The notes: a model not told the origin generated them from the letters alone. Shown: positions 20,369 to 30,699, numbered from the stretch's first letter. The stretch is DNA of 64,000 nucleotides from Enterobacter sp. Ag1 (GCA_000277545.1 AKXM01000043.1:1-64000), one strand, 5' to 3'. Numbers and translations are program-made.

Positions 20369-21178
20369 ATGAAAAGCGAATTATTTAAGTTTACTGAAGA
20401 AAATAATAATGGTTATACCTTTAGATGGACAAAAAGACATTATGAGTACTGTGCGGATAATAAGATATTTTTAGGTCACAAAGGCAGGAAGGTTTATAAA
20501 GAGAGAAGTTTATTGCGTTTCGTCAAAGGCGATAAAATAAAAATTGATGATAATGTTATCGCCGAAGAGTATTCCACTATGCCGATACGTAATTTTTCCA
20601 GCGTGGGCGCGTTTTCATTTCCAAGTTGCCATTTTTCAGGCAATACTGTCATCGGCAGATTCTGCAGTATTGCTGGGAATGTAAAGGTGATGGGTGGCAA
20701 TCATCCCATGGACAGATTTACCACACATATGCTGACCTACAACGGGGGATTTGATAAATATGCCAGGACTGAATTTAATCGGCAGTGGGTATTAAAACCG
20801 TTTGATACGACGCAAAAAAATCCTGTAATAGGCAACGATGTCTGGATCGGCAATGATGTGGTTTTAAAAGGGGGAATTACCATCGGTGATGGCGCAGTTA
20901 TTGCTGCAAACGCTGTGGTGACAAAGGATGTGCCTCCTTATGCCGTTGTTGCAGGTGTGCCAGCCAGGGTAATTAAATACCGTTTTAATGCTGATGTAAT
21001 TAATGAGTTATTACATTTGAAATGGTGGGAATATAACTACCCAGAACTTCCTGATAATAATAAATGTGACGATATCGATTATTTTATTAAAGAGATTAGT
21101 GATGGGGTTGCCAGTGGAAGATTGAAGGTAAAAGAGTATAAGAAATTCGATCTTTCTAAAGACTTTAAGACGCTTTAA
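20369..21178 (+). CDS. CatB-related O-acetyltransferase (left-handed beta helix)
   Basis: The 269-residue enzyme is of the hexapeptide-repeat xenobiotic/polysaccharide acetyltransferase group. Repeats run from about residue 75 ([24 protein letters not shown]) and resume with [46 protein letters not shown]. The catalytic histidine is in GNHPMD. The N-terminal 60 residues are not part of the repeat. The gene is AT-rich (many AAT, AAA, TTA codons) unlike its neighbours, and has only a weak ribosome site, which suggests recent transfer. It stands alone, not in a polysaccharide locus. Substrate unknown. Confidence 0.78.
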   Translation: MKSELFKFTEENNNGYTFRWTKRHYEYCADNKIFLGHKGRKVYKERSLLRFVKGDKIKIDDNVIAEEYSTMPIRNFSSVGAFSFPSCHFSGNTVIGRFCSIAGNVKVMGGNHPMDRFTTHMLTYNGGFDKYARTEFNRQWVLKPFDTTQKNPVIGNDVWIGNDVVLKGGITIGDGAVIAANAVVTKDVPPYAVVAGVPARVIKYRFNADVINELLHLKWWEYNYPELPDNNKCDDIDYFIKEISDGVASGRLKVKEYKKFDLSKDFKTL

Positions 21179-21280
21179 TTTTGCGACTGCTCATTGTCGT
21201 GAGGCTTTATTTTTCGTTTCTGCGATCCTCTGGGAACGTTTATCAATCATTGCCTTTCCCGCTCGATATTACAGGCTGGC

Positions 21281-21400
21281 ATGTTCTTCACCATGCCGGC
21301 TTTGAGTGATAAAACAACGGAAATAGGGCTGGCGGGAAGCAAAGAACCCTTTGTACTGGTCATAAACGTGACTGACCCTGAAAAAATGAAGTTTGATTAA
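21281..21400 (+). other. Short open frame, possible gene remnant
   Basis: A 39-codon frame (MFFTMPALSDKTTEIGLAG to VTDPEKMKFD) lies in the 285-base gap before yoaC without a clear ribosome site. It may be the broken end of a lost gene, but I recognise no family and give it little weight. Confidence 0.2.
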
Positions 21401-21463
21401 TGGTACATTTGATCTCGCTTGTCACAGTCTTATTGATTAAGTGGTTAATTTTAAGGATAAATT

Positions 21464-21763
21464 ATGCCAACAGCGATTGATAAAGCGTTAGACTTCATTG
21501 GCGGTATGAATACCTCGGCCTCTGTGCCGCACCCTATGGATGAGAGCACCGCGAAGGGAATGCTTAGGTATCTGAAGCAATTGGGCGTCCCGGCAAGTGC
21601 TGCCGACGTTACGGCTCGTGGTGTTCAGGAGGGATGGAACACCGACTTCACGAAAAAAGTCGCCGGTTGGGCGGACAAGGTTGAGTCCGGTAACCGCCTC
21701 GTGATTAAAAACCCTGAATACTTTTCTGCCTACATGAAAGAAGAGCTTCGGGCACTGGTTTAA
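21464..21763 (+). CDS. yoaC: DUF1889-family protein YoaC
   Basis: The 99-residue protein (MPTAIDKALDFIGGM to YMKEELRALV) aligns along its full length with E. coli YoaC, a small soluble protein of unknown function. Blocks ESTAKGMLRYLKQLGVPASAADVTAR and IKNPEYFSAYMKEEL are conserved. In E. coli it lies elsewhere, so the location next to the tRNA gene is a rearrangement. A good AAGGATAA ribosome site precedes the ATG. Confidence 0.85.
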   Translation: MPTAIDKALDFIGGMNTSASVPHPMDESTAKGMLRYLKQLGVPASAADVTARGVQEGWNTDFTKKVAGWADKVESGNRLVIKNPEYFSAYMKEELRALV

Positions 21764-21788
21764 ACGAAATCCCCATGACCCGCACAGC

Positions 21789-21822
21789 AAAAAGGCTGAC
21801 GATTTCTCGTCAGCCTTTTTTG
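21789..21822 (+). terminator. yoaC terminator
   Basis: Stem AAAAGGCTGACGA / TCGTCAGCCTTTT with T-run. It also lies just past the 3' end of the leftward ileX tRNA gene. Confidence 0.85.
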
Positions 21823-21824
21823 TC

Positions 21825-21900
21825 TGGTGGCCCCTGCTGGACTTGAACCAGCGACCAAGCGATTATGAGTCGCCTGCTCTAACCACTGAGCTAAGGGGCC
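21825..21900 (-). tRNA. ileX: tRNA-Ile (anticodon CAT, lysidine-modified)
   Basis: The 76-base gene reads GGCCCCTTAGCTCAGTGG on the minus strand and ends in encoded CCA. The anticodon loop CTCATAA gives CAT. The sequence is that of the minor isoleucine tRNA whose C34 is changed to lysidine to read AUA (E. coli ileX), and it sits beside mug as in E. coli. Confidence 0.95.
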
Positions 21901-22026
21901 GTGGCGCTGAATTATAATGTAACTGTCGATGGCAATCCAGCGCTTAAATTACATGTGCTGATTTTATAAACAATGGCTAATCAATCCCTTATACTTCCCG
22001 CTCGATTCCTTCAGATGAGAAATGCA

Positions 22027-22533
22027 ATGGTTAGCGATATCCTTCAGCCTGACCTTCGGGTCGTGTTTTGCGGCATTAATCCGGGAAAATCATCCGCTCA
22101 TCTCGGGCTGCCTTTTGCTCATCCTGCCAATCGCTTCTGGAAAGTGCTTCATCTTGCGGGTTTTACGGACCGCCAGCTCAAGCCTGAGGAGGCGCAGCTG
22201 TTGCTTTCCTACGGCTGCGGCGTGACGAAACTGGTGGAGCGGCCAACCGTGCAGGCAAACGAAGTGGCACTGCAGGAGCTGCGTGCTGGCGGGCGAGAGC
22301 TGATTACAAAGATGCAGGAGTACCAGCCGGGAGCGCTGGCGATTCTGGGCAAGCAGGCGTTTGAGCAGGCGTTCAGGCAGCGTGGCGCGAAATGGGGCAG
22401 ACAGGAGATTACCCTCGGTGATACCGAGGTGTGGATTTTGCCTAATCCGAGTGGCTTGAGCCGCATCACGGTGGATAAGCTGGTGGAGGCCTATAGAGAG
22501 CTGAATGAGTCGCTGTCGGCGCGCGGGCGGTAG
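22027..22533 (+). CDS. mug: G/U mismatch-specific DNA glycosylase
   Basis: Mug removes uracil, ethenocytosine and related bases paired with guanine. The 168-residue protein equals the E. coli length and carries [16 protein letters not shown] with the catalytic Asn in GINPG, and the loop LPNPSGLSR that inserts into the helix. The ATG at 22027 gives the family length; an in-frame ATG at 21973 would add 18 residues not found in homologues. It lies between ileX and rpoD as in E. coli. Confidence 0.95.
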   Translation: MVSDILQPDLRVVFCGINPGKSSAHLGLPFAHPANRFWKVLHLAGFTDRQLKPEEAQLLLSYGCGVTKLVERPTVQANEVALQELRAGGRELITKMQEYQPGALAILGKQAFEQAFRQRGAKWGRQEITLGDTEVWILPNPSGLSRITVDKLVEAYRELNESLSARGR

Positions 22534-22551
22534 GTAAGGTGTTGCCGTTTT

Positions 22552-22618
22552 CCCTCACCCCGGCCCTCTCCCGGAGGGAGAGGGGAAAATAAAAGAGGCT
22601 CCAGGAGGGTGAGAGGGA
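22552..22618. repeat. Intergenic palindromic repeat between mug and rpoD
   Basis: CCCTCACCC at 22552 pairs with GGGTGAG at about 22608, and inside lies a tight hairpin CCCTCTCCC-GGAGGGAGAGGG. Sequences of the type CCCTCACCCCGGCCCTCTCCC are common in intergenic DNA of many Gram-negatives. It could also end mug transcription. Confidence 0.6.
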
Positions 22619-22723
22619 ATGAAAATAATCTCCCTGAGGGAAAAGGGGGAATTAAAAGCTGTGTACGGAGAGAGAAGTGAAAAAGAGGTGCCTGCGGGAG
22701 GCGGGAGAAACCGCAAATTCAAG

Positions 22724-22753
22724 GCAAAAAAAAGCTCCCTGGCGGGAGCTTTT
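22724..22753 (-). terminator. rpoD terminator
   Basis: On the minus strand AAAAGCTCCC / GGGAGCTTTT with loop GCCA is followed by a run of T, 17 bases after the rpoD stop. Confidence 0.88.
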
Positions 22754-22769
22754 CAATTTTTGACACCGA

Positions 22770-24614
22770 TTAATCGTCCAGGAAGCTACGCAGGACTTCA
22801 GAGCGGCTTGGGTGGCGCAGTTTGCGCAGCGCCTTCGCTTCGATCTGACGGATACGTTCGCGGGTAACGTCGAACTGTTTACCCACTTCTTCCAGCGTGT
22901 GGTCGGTATTCATGTCGATACCGAAGCGCATACGCAGGACTTTCGCCTCACGCGCTGTCAGGCCAGCCAGAACATCGTGCGTTGCGGAACGCAGACTTTC
23001 GGAGGTGGCAGAATCCAGCGGCAGCTCGAGGGTGGTGTCCTCGATGAAATCACCCAGATGCGAATCTTCATCGTCGCCGATTGGCGTTTCCATGGAGATA
23101 GGCTCTTTGGCAATTTTCAGCACTTTACGGATTTTGTCTTCCGGCATCAGCATACGTTCGGCTAACTCTTCCGGCGTTGGCTCACGGCCCATCTCTTGCA
23201 GCATCTGGCGCGAAATACGGTTGAGCTTGTTGATGGTCTCAATCATGTGCACCGGAATACGGATGGTACGCGCCTGGTCGGCGATAGAGCGGGTGATAGC
23301 CTGACGGATCCACCAGGTTGCATAAGTCGAGAACTTATAGCCACGGCGGTATTCAAACTTATCCACGGCTTTCATCAGGCCGATGTTGCCTTCCTGAATC
23401 AGGTCGAGGAACTGCAGGCCACGGTTGGTGTATTTCTTAGCGATAGAAATAACCAGACGCAGGTTGGCTTCAACCATCTCTTTCTTCGCACGGCGCGCTT
23501 TCGCTTCACCAATGGACATGCGACGGTTAATGTCTTTTACCTGCTCGATGGTCAGGCCGGTCTCTTCTTCGATCTGCTGCAGTTTCTGCAGGCTGCGGTG
23601 AACGTCTTCGGAGACTTCATGCAGCTTCTCAGACCACGGCTTGTTCATCGCAATGGCCGCGTTGAACCAGGTTTCGCTGGTTTCGTTGCCGGTGAACAGC
23701 GTGATGAAGTTTTTCTTCGGCATTTTGCACTGCTCAACGCACAGCTTCATGATGATACGTTCTTGGGTACGAACGCGGTCCATCATGACGCGCATGCTGT
23801 TGACCAGGTAGTCGAACTGTTTCGGCACCAGGCGGAACTGTTTGAACACTTCAGACAGCTGCAGGATCTCCGCGGCGGCGTCAGCGTGGCTGCGGCCCTT
23901 CGCTTTGATGGTGTCGCGAGTCAGTTCGTACTGCTTGCGCAGCTCACCAAATTTTTCGCGCGCCAGTTCCGGGTCGATGCTGTTGTCATCGTCGGAGCTG
24001 TCGTCATCAGACTCTTCGTCTTCATCCTCATCGTCGTCCATCTCTTCCTGAGAGAGTTCGGAGCCGACGTGGGTTGCGGTTGGCGCGAGATCTTCTTCCG
24101 CGTTAGGGTCAACAAAGCCGGTGATGAGGTCGGACAGGCGTGCTTCTTCAGCTTCAACGCGATCGTACTGCTCCAGCAGATAGGTGATCGCTTCCGGGTA
24201 CTCGGCAACCGAGCACTGTACCTGGTTGATACCGTCTTCGATACGCTTCGCGATATCGATCTCACCCTCACGGGTTAACAGTTCAACGGTCCCCATTTCG
24301 CGCATGTACATACGCACGGGGTCGGTGGTACGTCCAATTTCGGACTCCACGCTGGACAGCACCTGGGCAGCCGCTTCTTCCGCGTCTTCATCGGTGCTGT
24401 TAGAGTTTTCAGCAAGCAAAAGATCATCGGCATCAGGGGCTTCTTCCATCACCTGAATGCCCATGTCGTTGATCATTTGGATGATGTCTTCGATCTGATC
24501 GGAGTCGACGATATCTTCCGGCAGATGGTCATTGACCTCGGCATAGGTCAGATAGCCTTGCTCCTTACCACGTTGGACAAGAAGCTTGAGCTGTGACTGC
24601 GGGTTTTGCTCCAT
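22770..24614 (-). CDS. rpoD: RNA polymerase sigma-70 factor
   Basis: The housekeeping sigma factor directs RNA polymerase to most promoters. The 614-residue protein has region 1.1 ([22 protein letters not shown]), the acidic insert ([16 protein letters not shown]), region 2 ([37 protein letters not shown]), and region 4 ([20 protein letters not shown]), ending [12 protein letters not shown]. The ATG at 24614 gives the known N-terminus [10 protein letters not shown]. Last gene of the rpsU-dnaG-rpoD operon. Confidence 0.99.
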   Translation of the reverse strand: MEQNPQSQLKLLVQRGKEQGYLTYAEVNDHLPEDIVDSDQIEDIIQMINDMGIQVMEEAPDADDLLLAENSNSTDEDAEEAAAQVLSSVESEIGRTTDPVRMYMREMGTVELLTREGEIDIAKRIEDGINQVQCSVAEYPEAITYLLEQYDRVEAEEARLSDLITGFVDPNAEEDLAPTATHVGSELSQEEMDDDEDEDEESDDDSSDDDNSIDPELAREKFGELRKQYELTRDTIKAKGRSHADAAAEILQLSEVFKQFRLVPKQFDYLVNSMRVMMDRVRTQERIIMKLCVEQCKMPKKNFITLFTGNETSETWFNAAIAMNKPWSEKLHEVSEDVHRSLQKLQQIEEETGLTIEQVKDINRRMSIGEAKARRAKKEMVEANLRLVISIAKKYTNRGLQFLDLIQEGNIGLMKAVDKFEYRRGYKFSTYATWWIRQAITRSIADQARTIRIPVHMIETINKLNRISRQMLQEMGREPTPEELAERMLMPEDKIRKVLKIAKEPISMETPIGDDEDSHLGDFIEDTTLELPLDSATSESLRSATHDVLAGLTAREAKVLRMRFGIDMNTDHTLEEVGKQFDVTRERIRQIEAKALRKLRHPSRSEVLRSFLDD

Positions 24615-24764
24615 AAGACGGTATCCACACTTCAGTATTAGGGTTGTGTCGGTAGGCGTTGCCGCCAACAATAACGTACGAGGGCTGATTTATTTTTATG
24701 CCGCAGCCCGTCCGTGCGGCGTTCGGGGGTGACCCGATCAATGTTCGGCAGTTAAGCCGCGAAT

Positions 24765-26510
24765 CTATTTTTTGGCGCGTGATTGCGTGATCACGCGAAC
24801 TTCTTCACGTTCCGCAGGGGTCAGCCCCGTCGTTCTGGAACGTGCCATTAATTCTTCAAACCTCAGCTCCAGCGCCGACTCAAAAAGATGGTCCAGCGAG
24901 TCGGTGAACGTTTTTTCAGCAATGTCCTTATCTGCTATATCGTCCCACGCCGAGAGTTTTTCAAGGGTTGTGGCCTCATTTGTGCCACGATATTGTTCCA
25001 GTAGCTGCCCGGTGGTCAGCCCCGGATGCGCCAGGCAAGCGTCAACCAGGTCGCTAAACAGCGTTAAACCCGGCAGCTTTGCGGCATCCAGCCCGCTTAG
25101 TGGCGGGACCAGCGGAGCCAGTTCCGGATTCTGTACCAATAACCCTATCAGTATACGCATGGTTGTGCGTTTTAGCTGAGGCGCCGGACGAGGTGTTGCC
25201 CCCTCGACCTGTTTGGGCATCAGCTTTTCAAGCTGGCTGTCGTCCAGAATACCGAGCTTGTTGCCCAGCTCTTGGCGCAGATAGATACGCAGCGTTTCGC
25301 CGGGTACCTGGCTAATCAGCGGCAGAGCCAGCGTGCTTAGTCGCGCTCTTCCGTCTGGCGTACTCAAATCAACCTGCGGCAGCAGGCTGTTAAACAGGAA
25401 CGTGGAGAGCGGCTGAGCCTGCTCCATCCGCGCTTCAAACGCGTCCTTTCCTTCTTTGCGCACCAGCGTATCCGGGTCTTCACCGTCGGGCAGGAACATA
25501 AACCGCAGCTGACGACCGTCCGTCATATAAGGTAGCGCAGTTTCCAGCGCTCGCCATGCCGCGTCTCGTCCTGCGCGATCGCCGTCATAACAGCAGACGA
25601 CATTATCTGTCACCCGGAACAGCAACTGAATATGATCGGCGGTGGTGGAGGTACCCAGGGAAGCAACGGCGTAGGAAATGCCGTACTGCGCTAGCGCCAC
25701 CACATCCATATATCCTTCGACTACCAGAAGGCGTGCCGGTTCCGGCTGGCTCTGCTGGGCTTCATACAGGCCATACAGCTGGCGGCCCTTGTGAAAAATG
25801 TCGGTTTCCGGGGAGTTCAGGTATTTCGGCAGGGCATCGCCCAGCACGCGTCCACCAAACCCGATGACCCGGCCGCGTTTATCGCGAATCGGGAACATGA
25901 CCCGCTCGCGAAAACGGTCGTAACTGCGGCCCTGGTCGTTGGTGACCAGCATGCCTGCGTCCGTCAGCGCCTGGCGGTTTTCGCTGTTGCCGCCAAAGCG
26001 TTTAAGCGCATTATCCCAGCCGGGTGGCGCATAGCCGATGGCGAAATGGCTAATGACCTCATCGCTCAGGCCACGCTTGCCCAGATACTGACGCGCCGGT
26101 TCTGCGGCGGGCTGCTTCAGGGACTGCTGATAAAAGGCGTTCAGGCCGTCCATCAGTTGATACAGGCTTTGGCGCTGGTGTCGTTCGATCTGGCTTGGGC
26201 CGTTGCCCGCTTCGTACGGCACTTCAAGGTTGTGCATGGTCGCCAGCTCTTCAACGCTTTCGACAAACTCGAGCTTGTCGTAGTTCATCAGGAAGTCGAG
26301 GGCGTTACCGTGTGCGCCACAGCCAAAGCAGTGGTAAAACTGTTTATCACCGTTCACGGTGAAAGAGGGGGTTTTCTCGTTATGGAATGGACAACATGCG
26401 TGGTAGTTCTTGCCCTGCTTTTTCAGCTTCACGCGAGCATCGATCAGGTCGACGATGTCGGTGCGAGCGATCAGGTCATTGATAAAAACACGCGGGATTC
26501 GTCCAGCCAT
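24765..26510 (-). CDS. dnaG: DNA primase
   Basis: DnaG lays RNA primers at the replication fork. The 581-residue protein has the CHC2 zinc domain (CCPFHNEKTPSF, YHCFGCGAHGN), the TOPRIM core (VVEGYMDVVAL, CYDGDRAGRDAAWRAL) and the C-terminal helicase-binding domain (from about 435). Length and order match E. coli. The ATG at 26510 (MAGRIPRVFIND) is the conserved start; an in-frame ATG 9 bases upstream is less likely. Confidence 0.99.
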   Translation of the reverse strand: MAGRIPRVFINDLIARTDIVDLIDARVKLKKQGKNYHACCPFHNEKTPSFTVNGDKQFYHCFGCGAHGNALDFLMNYDKLEFVESVEELATMHNLEVPYEAGNGPSQIERHQRQSLYQLMDGLNAFYQQSLKQPAAEPARQYLGKRGLSDEVISHFAIGYAPPGWDNALKRFGGNSENRQALTDAGMLVTNDQGRSYDRFRERVMFPIRDKRGRVIGFGGRVLGDALPKYLNSPETDIFHKGRQLYGLYEAQQSQPEPARLLVVEGYMDVVALAQYGISYAVASLGTSTTADHIQLLFRVTDNVVCCYDGDRAGRDAAWRALETALPYMTDGRQLRFMFLPDGEDPDTLVRKEGKDAFEARMEQAQPLSTFLFNSLLPQVDLSTPDGRARLSTLALPLISQVPGETLRIYLRQELGNKLGILDDSQLEKLMPKQVEGATPRPAPQLKRTTMRILIGLLVQNPELAPLVPPLSGLDAAKLPGLTLFSDLVDACLAHPGLTTGQLLEQYRGTNEATTLEKLSAWDDIADKDIAEKTFTDSLDHLFESALELRFEELMARSRTTGLTPAEREEVRVITQSRAKK

Positions 26511-26586
26511 AGGCCCCATGCTATATCCGTCATCTCTCAGGCGGTGGCCTAAAAGCTCAGGGATATGTCAGTTTATAAACGAGAAT

Positions 26587-26618
26587 AAGCCGCGCATTCC
26601 TTTCGGAAGCACGGCCTT
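26587..26618 (-). terminator. Attenuator hairpin between rpsU and dnaG
   Basis: On the minus strand AAGGCCGTGCTTCC, loop GAAA and GGAATGCGCGGCTT form a hairpin followed by ATTCTCG. In E. coli an internal terminator in this gap lowers dnaG relative to rpsU; position and shape fit. Confidence 0.55.
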
Positions 26619-26663
26619 ATAACTACTACTCAGTCTGATGTTGAGGAGTGAATCCTCAGAAGA

Positions 26664-26933
<270 letters not shown>

Positions 26934-27128
26934 TCAAAATGGTGCGGAATTTTACTGCAACTCTTGCTGCTTTGTAAAGCACCGAACGACCAGAAACCTG
27001 GCTTTTAGGGCCGGTATCTTCCAGGGCCGCAGATTATACACCATTAGTCCCGTCCTGGGGCAGCAAAGTTTTACAAAGGAAGCCACCGGGATTAAACTTC
27101 GCGCCGGGCCAAAGAGGTAAAACAAGCC

Positions 27129-28142
27129 ATGCGTGTACTGGGAATCGAAACATCCTGTGATGAAACCGGCATCGCCATTTATGACGATGAGAAAGGGTTA
27201 TTAGCCAACCAATTGTATAGTCAGGTGAAACTTCACGCTGACTACGGCGGCGTGGTGCCGGAGCTGGCCTCCCGCGATCACGTTCGCAAGACCGTGCCGC
27301 TTATCCAGGCTGCCCTAAAAGAGGCTGGATTAACCGCCAAAGATATCGACGGCGTGGCGTACACAGCCGGGCCGGGCCTGGTTGGCGCGCTTCTGGTTGG
27401 CGCAACCATTGGCCGCTCGCTGGCGTTTGCCTGGGACGTGCCTGCCGTGCCGGTCCACCACATGGAAGGCCACCTGCTGGCGCCGATGCTGGAAGACAAT
27501 CCGCCCGAGTTCCCGTTCGTCGCGCTGCTGGTTTCCGGCGGCCATACCCAATTGATCAGCGTCACCGGCATTGGTAAATATGAACTGCTGGGTGAGTCTA
27601 TCGATGATGCGGCAGGCGAAGCGTTCGATAAAACCGCTAAGCTGCTGGGGCTTGACTACCCAGGCGGGCCGCTTCTTTCCAAAATGGCGGCCCAGGGTAC
27701 GCCGGGGCGTTTCACCTTCCCACGTCCTATGACTGACCGCCCGGGCATGGATTTCAGCTTCTCTGGCCTGAAAACCTTCGCGGCAAACACCATTCGTGAT
27801 AACGACGCTGACGATCAAACTCGCGCGGATATCGCCCGCGCCTTTGAAGATGCGGTGGTGGATACGCTGTCGATTAAATGTAAACGTGCGCTCGAACATA
27901 CCGGCTTTCAACGTCTGGTGATGGCGGGCGGCGTGAGCGCCAACCGCACCCTGCGCGCTAAGCTGGCCGAGATGATGACCAAACGTCGCGGCGAAGTGTT
28001 TTACGCGCGGCCGGAATTTTGCACCGATAATGGTGCCATGATCGCCTATGCCGGGATGATTCGCCTCAAAGTAGGTACTTCCGGCGAGCTGAGCGTTAGC
28101 GTTCGCCCGCGCTGGCCGCTGGCAGAGCTACCCGCCGCCTGA
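27129..28142 (+). CDS. tsaD: tRNA threonylcarbamoyladenosine biosynthesis protein
   Basis: TsaD transfers the threonylcarbamoyl group to A37 of ANN-decoding tRNAs, together with TsaB and TsaE. The 337-residue protein has the ASKHA fold, metal histidines in HHMEGHL, and the motifs [37 protein letters not shown] and [10 protein letters not shown]. Diverges from rpsU as in E. coli. Confidence 0.98.
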   Translation: MRVLGIETSCDETGIAIYDDEKGLLANQLYSQVKLHADYGGVVPELASRDHVRKTVPLIQAALKEAGLTAKDIDGVAYTAGPGLVGALLVGATIGRSLAFAWDVPAVPVHHMEGHLLAPMLEDNPPEFPFVALLVSGGHTQLISVTGIGKYELLGESIDDAAGEAFDKTAKLLGLDYPGGPLLSKMAAQGTPGRFTFPRPMTDRPGMDFSFSGLKTFAANTIRDNDADDQTRADIARAFEDAVVDTLSIKCKRALEHTGFQRLVMAGGVSANRTLRAKLAEMMTKRRGEVFYARPEFCTDNGAMIAYAGMIRLKVGTSGELSVSVRPRWPLAELPAA

Positions 28143-28150
28143 TAAACGAG

Positions 28151-28180
28151 AAAAAAGGAGTGGGAACCACTCCTTTTTTA
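28151..28180. terminator. Bidirectional terminator after tsaD
   Basis: AAAAAAGGAGTGG and CCACTCCTTTTTT form a perfect stem with loop GAA, between convergent tsaD and the cupin gene. Confidence 0.9.
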
Positions 28181-28186
28181 TTTGGG

Positions 28187-28633
28187 CTAGAAAGGCGTTG
28201 GGCCCAGCACGGTCACTGCGAGTTGTTCGGCAATGGCCATCAGCTGGTCCATATCCTGAGCAGCAATCAGCCGCAGCGCCTGCTCAACGCCTCCGGGTGT
28301 ACAGGTCATTAGCAGCCGCATGGGCTTATCGGTTCCGTTGGCCCATGCGTGTGGAATACCTCTTTTTAACAGCAGCGATTCGCCGGCGCTGGCATCAATA
28401 ACCTTTTCCCCGTAGGCAATCCGGGCAGTGCCCTCGAGGACAAGGGCATACTCATCTTCGTTGGCATGAACGTGAAGCGGCGTTCCGTCGCCCGGCTGTG
28501 AAACGATCTCCACCACCGAGTAAAGTCCACCGGTCTGCTCCGCAGAGACGCGAATCAGGCAAGCTTCGCCCGGCCGCGTTTGCAGCCACTGTGACGATGC
28601 TTCCAGCGCCGTTGAGTGCGATGTTGTATTCAA
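28187..28633 (-). CDS. Cupin-domain protein, unknown function
   Basis: The 148-residue soluble protein has a full cupin barrel: PLHVHANEDEYALVLEGTARIAYG carries the HxH and E metal motif, and RGIPHAWAN the second histidine. Metal-binding cupins of this size are dioxygenases, isomerases or binding proteins; the substrate cannot be told. The start is uncertain: I prefer the TTG at 28633 because GAGG lies about nine bases upstream, while an in-frame GTG at 28705 would add 24 atypical residues. Confidence 0.75.
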   Translation of the reverse strand: MNTTSHSTALEASSQWLQTRPGEACLIRVSAEQTGGLYSVVEIVSQPGDGTPLHVHANEDEYALVLEGTARIAYGEKVIDASAGESLLLKRGIPHAWANGTDKPMRLLMTCTPGGVEQALRLIAAQDMDQLMAIAEQLAVTVLGPTPF

Positions 28634-28825
28634 GATGTTGGCCTCAGTAAAAGTGTTTTGCAGGTGAAACTGTTTTTTTGTTCCTCTCCACTTTAAGTTC
28701 CCCACATCCCGCGCTGCATCTCTGGAGTGTAATAATATGCAACAAACGAAAGCAGCCTTAGCCCGGTACTTTCAGCTCAGGATCCGGCACTCTAAGGTGA
28801 TACCCGACTGAACCTGGAGAACCCT

Positions 28826-29620
28826 GTGTCCGATATCCTCAGCAAAATTATCGCCGTTAAACATGAAGAAATTGCCGCCGCCAAAAAAGCAATTTCCCTG
28901 AGCCAGCTTGCCGAACAGGCCGCTGCTCAGAACCACCGTGATTTTGTTGCCGCGCTGCGTCATAAGCGTGATGCAGGCCTGGCGGGCGTGATTGCCGAAG
29001 TGAAAAAGGCCAGCCCATCGAAAGGGTTGATTCGTGAGAATTTCAATCCCGCTGAGATAGCCGTTTCTTACCAGCAGGGTGGGGCTGCATGTTTGTCGGT
29101 GCTAACCGACGAACAGTTCTTCCAGGGAAGCGCGGCCTATCTGCAGCAGGCGCGAGCTGCCTGCGACCTGCCGGTTTTACGCAAAGATTTTATGATCGAT
29201 CCGTGGCAGGTTGTGGAAGCCCGGGCGATGGGGGCGGATTGCATCCTGCTTATTGTTTCTGCGCTTGAAGATGGCCAGATGCAGGAGCTTGAGGCGCAGG
29301 CCCACGAGCTGGGCATGGCGGTGCTGGTAGAGGTGCATGATGCCGATGAGCTGGAACGTTCGCTCCGGTTGACCACGCCACTTATCGGTGTCAATAACCG
29401 CAATTTGCGCACCTTTGAGACCACGATAGAAACCACCATCAGCCTGTTGGCACAGCTGCCGGCGGATCGCATGGTTGTGACCGAGTCAGGCATCGCTACG
29501 CGCGAACATGTGGTTCGCCTGCGTGAAGCTAGCGTGAACAACTTCCTCGTGGGGGAAGCTTTTATGCGGGCAGATGAGCCGGGTAAAGAACTGGCCGCGA
29601 TGTTTTTCCCCGCGCGGTAA
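28826..29620 (+). CDS. trpC: Free-standing indole-3-glycerol phosphate synthase
   Basis: The 264-residue TIM barrel closes the indole ring from CdRP in tryptophan synthesis. Active-site residues are visible in [37 protein letters not shown] and VTESGI. Enteric bacteria usually carry this enzyme fused to the TrpF isomerase inside the trp operon; here it is unfused, single and far from any other trp gene. The form ending VGEAFMRAD is like that of pseudomonads. Start is GTG at 28826 with CTGGAGA upstream. Own terminator follows. Confidence 0.92.
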   Translation: MSDILSKIIAVKHEEIAAAKKAISLSQLAEQAAAQNHRDFVAALRHKRDAGLAGVIAEVKKASPSKGLIRENFNPAEIAVSYQQGGAACLSVLTDEQFFQGSAAYLQQARAACDLPVLRKDFMIDPWQVVEARAMGADCILLIVSALEDGQMQELEAQAHELGMAVLVEVHDADELERSLRLTTPLIGVNNRNLRTFETTIETTISLLAQLPADRMVVTESGIATREHVVRLREASVNNFLVGEAFMRADEPGKELAAMFFPAR

Positions 29621-29648
29621 ACGACAGAATACATGTTAAACCAGAGCT

Positions 29649-29677
29649 AAAGCCCGCTGAGATAGCGGGCTTTTTTA
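29649..29677 (+). terminator. trpC terminator
   Basis: AAAGCCCGCT / AGCGGGCTTTTTT stem with GAGAT loop and T-run. Confidence 0.88.
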
Positions 29678-29711
29678 TTGATTTTTGCCAGGATTATGTT
29701 GATAACTGTCG

Positions 29712-29726
29712 TGCACTTAAAGTGCA
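29712..29726. promoter_or_regulatory. Perfect palindrome upstream of a small unknown gene
   Basis: TGCACTTAAAGTGCA is a perfect 15-base palindrome 44 bases before the next gene. A TATACAAT -10-like box lies at about 29741-29748. Looks like an operator; binder unknown. Confidence 0.35.
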
Positions 29727-29769
29727 TAATAAATGCAATTTATACAATAACGATAATGAGTGGGACAAT

Positions 29770-30000
29770 ATGAGCGATAAATGGTTAACAACGCTGATCG
29801 CTGACGATCCGCAGGCAGGATATGAACTGGCGGTGACGCTGAGCCGTCGGGGAGTCAAAACCGTACAGCCGGACCCGGAAGTGCTGAAAAAACTGCGTCC
29901 GGTCTACGCGAATGATGCCGATGCGCTGATTGCGTCATCTCAGGTCATCGCGATTCATTTCCAGACGATTGCTGCGGCGAATAATTACTGGAAGGATTAG
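29770..30000 (+). CDS. Small protein of unknown function
   Basis: The 76-residue soluble protein (SDKWLTTLIADDPQAGYELAV to ANNYWKD) is mostly helical in composition, with no signal peptide, membrane segment or recognised motif. GAGTGGGAC precedes the ATG at 29770, and a terminator follows, so it looks like a real single-gene unit. A palindrome upstream suggests specific control. Confidence 0.6.
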   Translation: MSDKWLTTLIADDPQAGYELAVTLSRRGVKTVQPDPEVLKKLRPVYANDADALIASSQVIAIHFQTIAAANNYWKD

Positions 30001-30023
30001 TGCTTAGCTGATTTACCTAAGAA

Positions 30024-30052
30024 AAAGGAGTGATTTATCACTCCTTTGTTGT
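30024..30052. terminator. Terminator after the small gene
   Basis: AAAGGAGTGAT / ATCACTCCTTT stem followed by GTTGTTT. Lies between this gene and the convergent plsY. Confidence 0.8.
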
Positions 30053-30078
30053 TTCTACAGGGCTCGAATAATCCTGTC

Positions 30079-30699
30079 TTATTCAGACTCGTCTTTTTTC
30101 TTTTTCTTTTTAAATCGCGCCCAGATTTTCGTTTCCTGGCCTCGCCACAGGCGCTGAATATTGTCGTGATGGCGCATCAGGATCAGGCAGGAGAGCATTG
30201 CCACCGGGAAGGTAAACTGCGGTTTGAACCACCAGACATAAAACGGGGCTATCAGCGCGCTGATAATGGCACCGAGGGAAGAATAGCCGCTCAGAAGTAC
30301 GCTTAGCAGCCAAGTTCCGGCCATCACGCCGGTTAAATCCCAGCCGATAGGTGCAATGGCGCCAAACGCCGTGGCGACGCCTTTACCGCCTTGAAACTTA
30401 AAGAATACTGGCCAAATATGGCCCATGCAGGCGGCAATAGCAATCAGGCCAAGCCAGAAGGGCGTCACACCCAAGGCCCAGGCCGCCCAGACCGGCAGCA
30501 TGCCTTTCAGCACATCAAAAATTAGTACCGCTACGGCTGCACCTTTGCCGCCAATGCGTAACACATTGGTTGCTCCTGGGTTACCGGAGCCGCTCTCGCG
30601 TGGATCGGGGAGACCGGCAATGCGGCACACCAGAATGGCGCTAGAAATCGAGCCGCAAAGATACGCGAGGAGAATCATACCAGGCGCGATTGCACTCAT
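30079..30699 (-). CDS. plsY: Glycerol-3-phosphate acyltransferase PlsY
   Basis: PlsY moves the acyl group from acyl phosphate to glycerol-3-phosphate, the first step of phospholipid synthesis. The 206-residue inner-membrane protein has the motifs [26 protein letters not shown] and [10 protein letters not shown], and a basic tail. The ATG at 30699 ([14 protein letters not shown]) matches E. coli. Divergent to folB, as in E. coli. Confidence 0.97.
   Translation of the reverse strand: MSAIAPGMILLAYLCGSISSAILVCRIAGLPDPRESGSGNPGATNVLRIGGKGAAVAVLIFDVLKGMLPVWAAWALGVTPFWLGLIAIAACMGHIWPVFFKFQGGKGVATAFGAIAPIGWDLTGVMAGTWLLSVLLSGYSSLGAIISALIAPFYVWWFKPQFTFPVAMLSCLILMRHHDNIQRLWRGQETKIWARFKKKKKKDESE

Noticed and set aside
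22619-22867. Small open frame between mug and rpoD
   Set aside because: It lies in repeat sequence and runs into the end of rpoD; the composition is of G-rich repeats.
23196-24278. Long open frame (360 codons) on the plus strand opposite rpoD
   Set aside because: It is a shadow of the rpoD codon pattern; no ribosome site or known family, and rpoD is certain.
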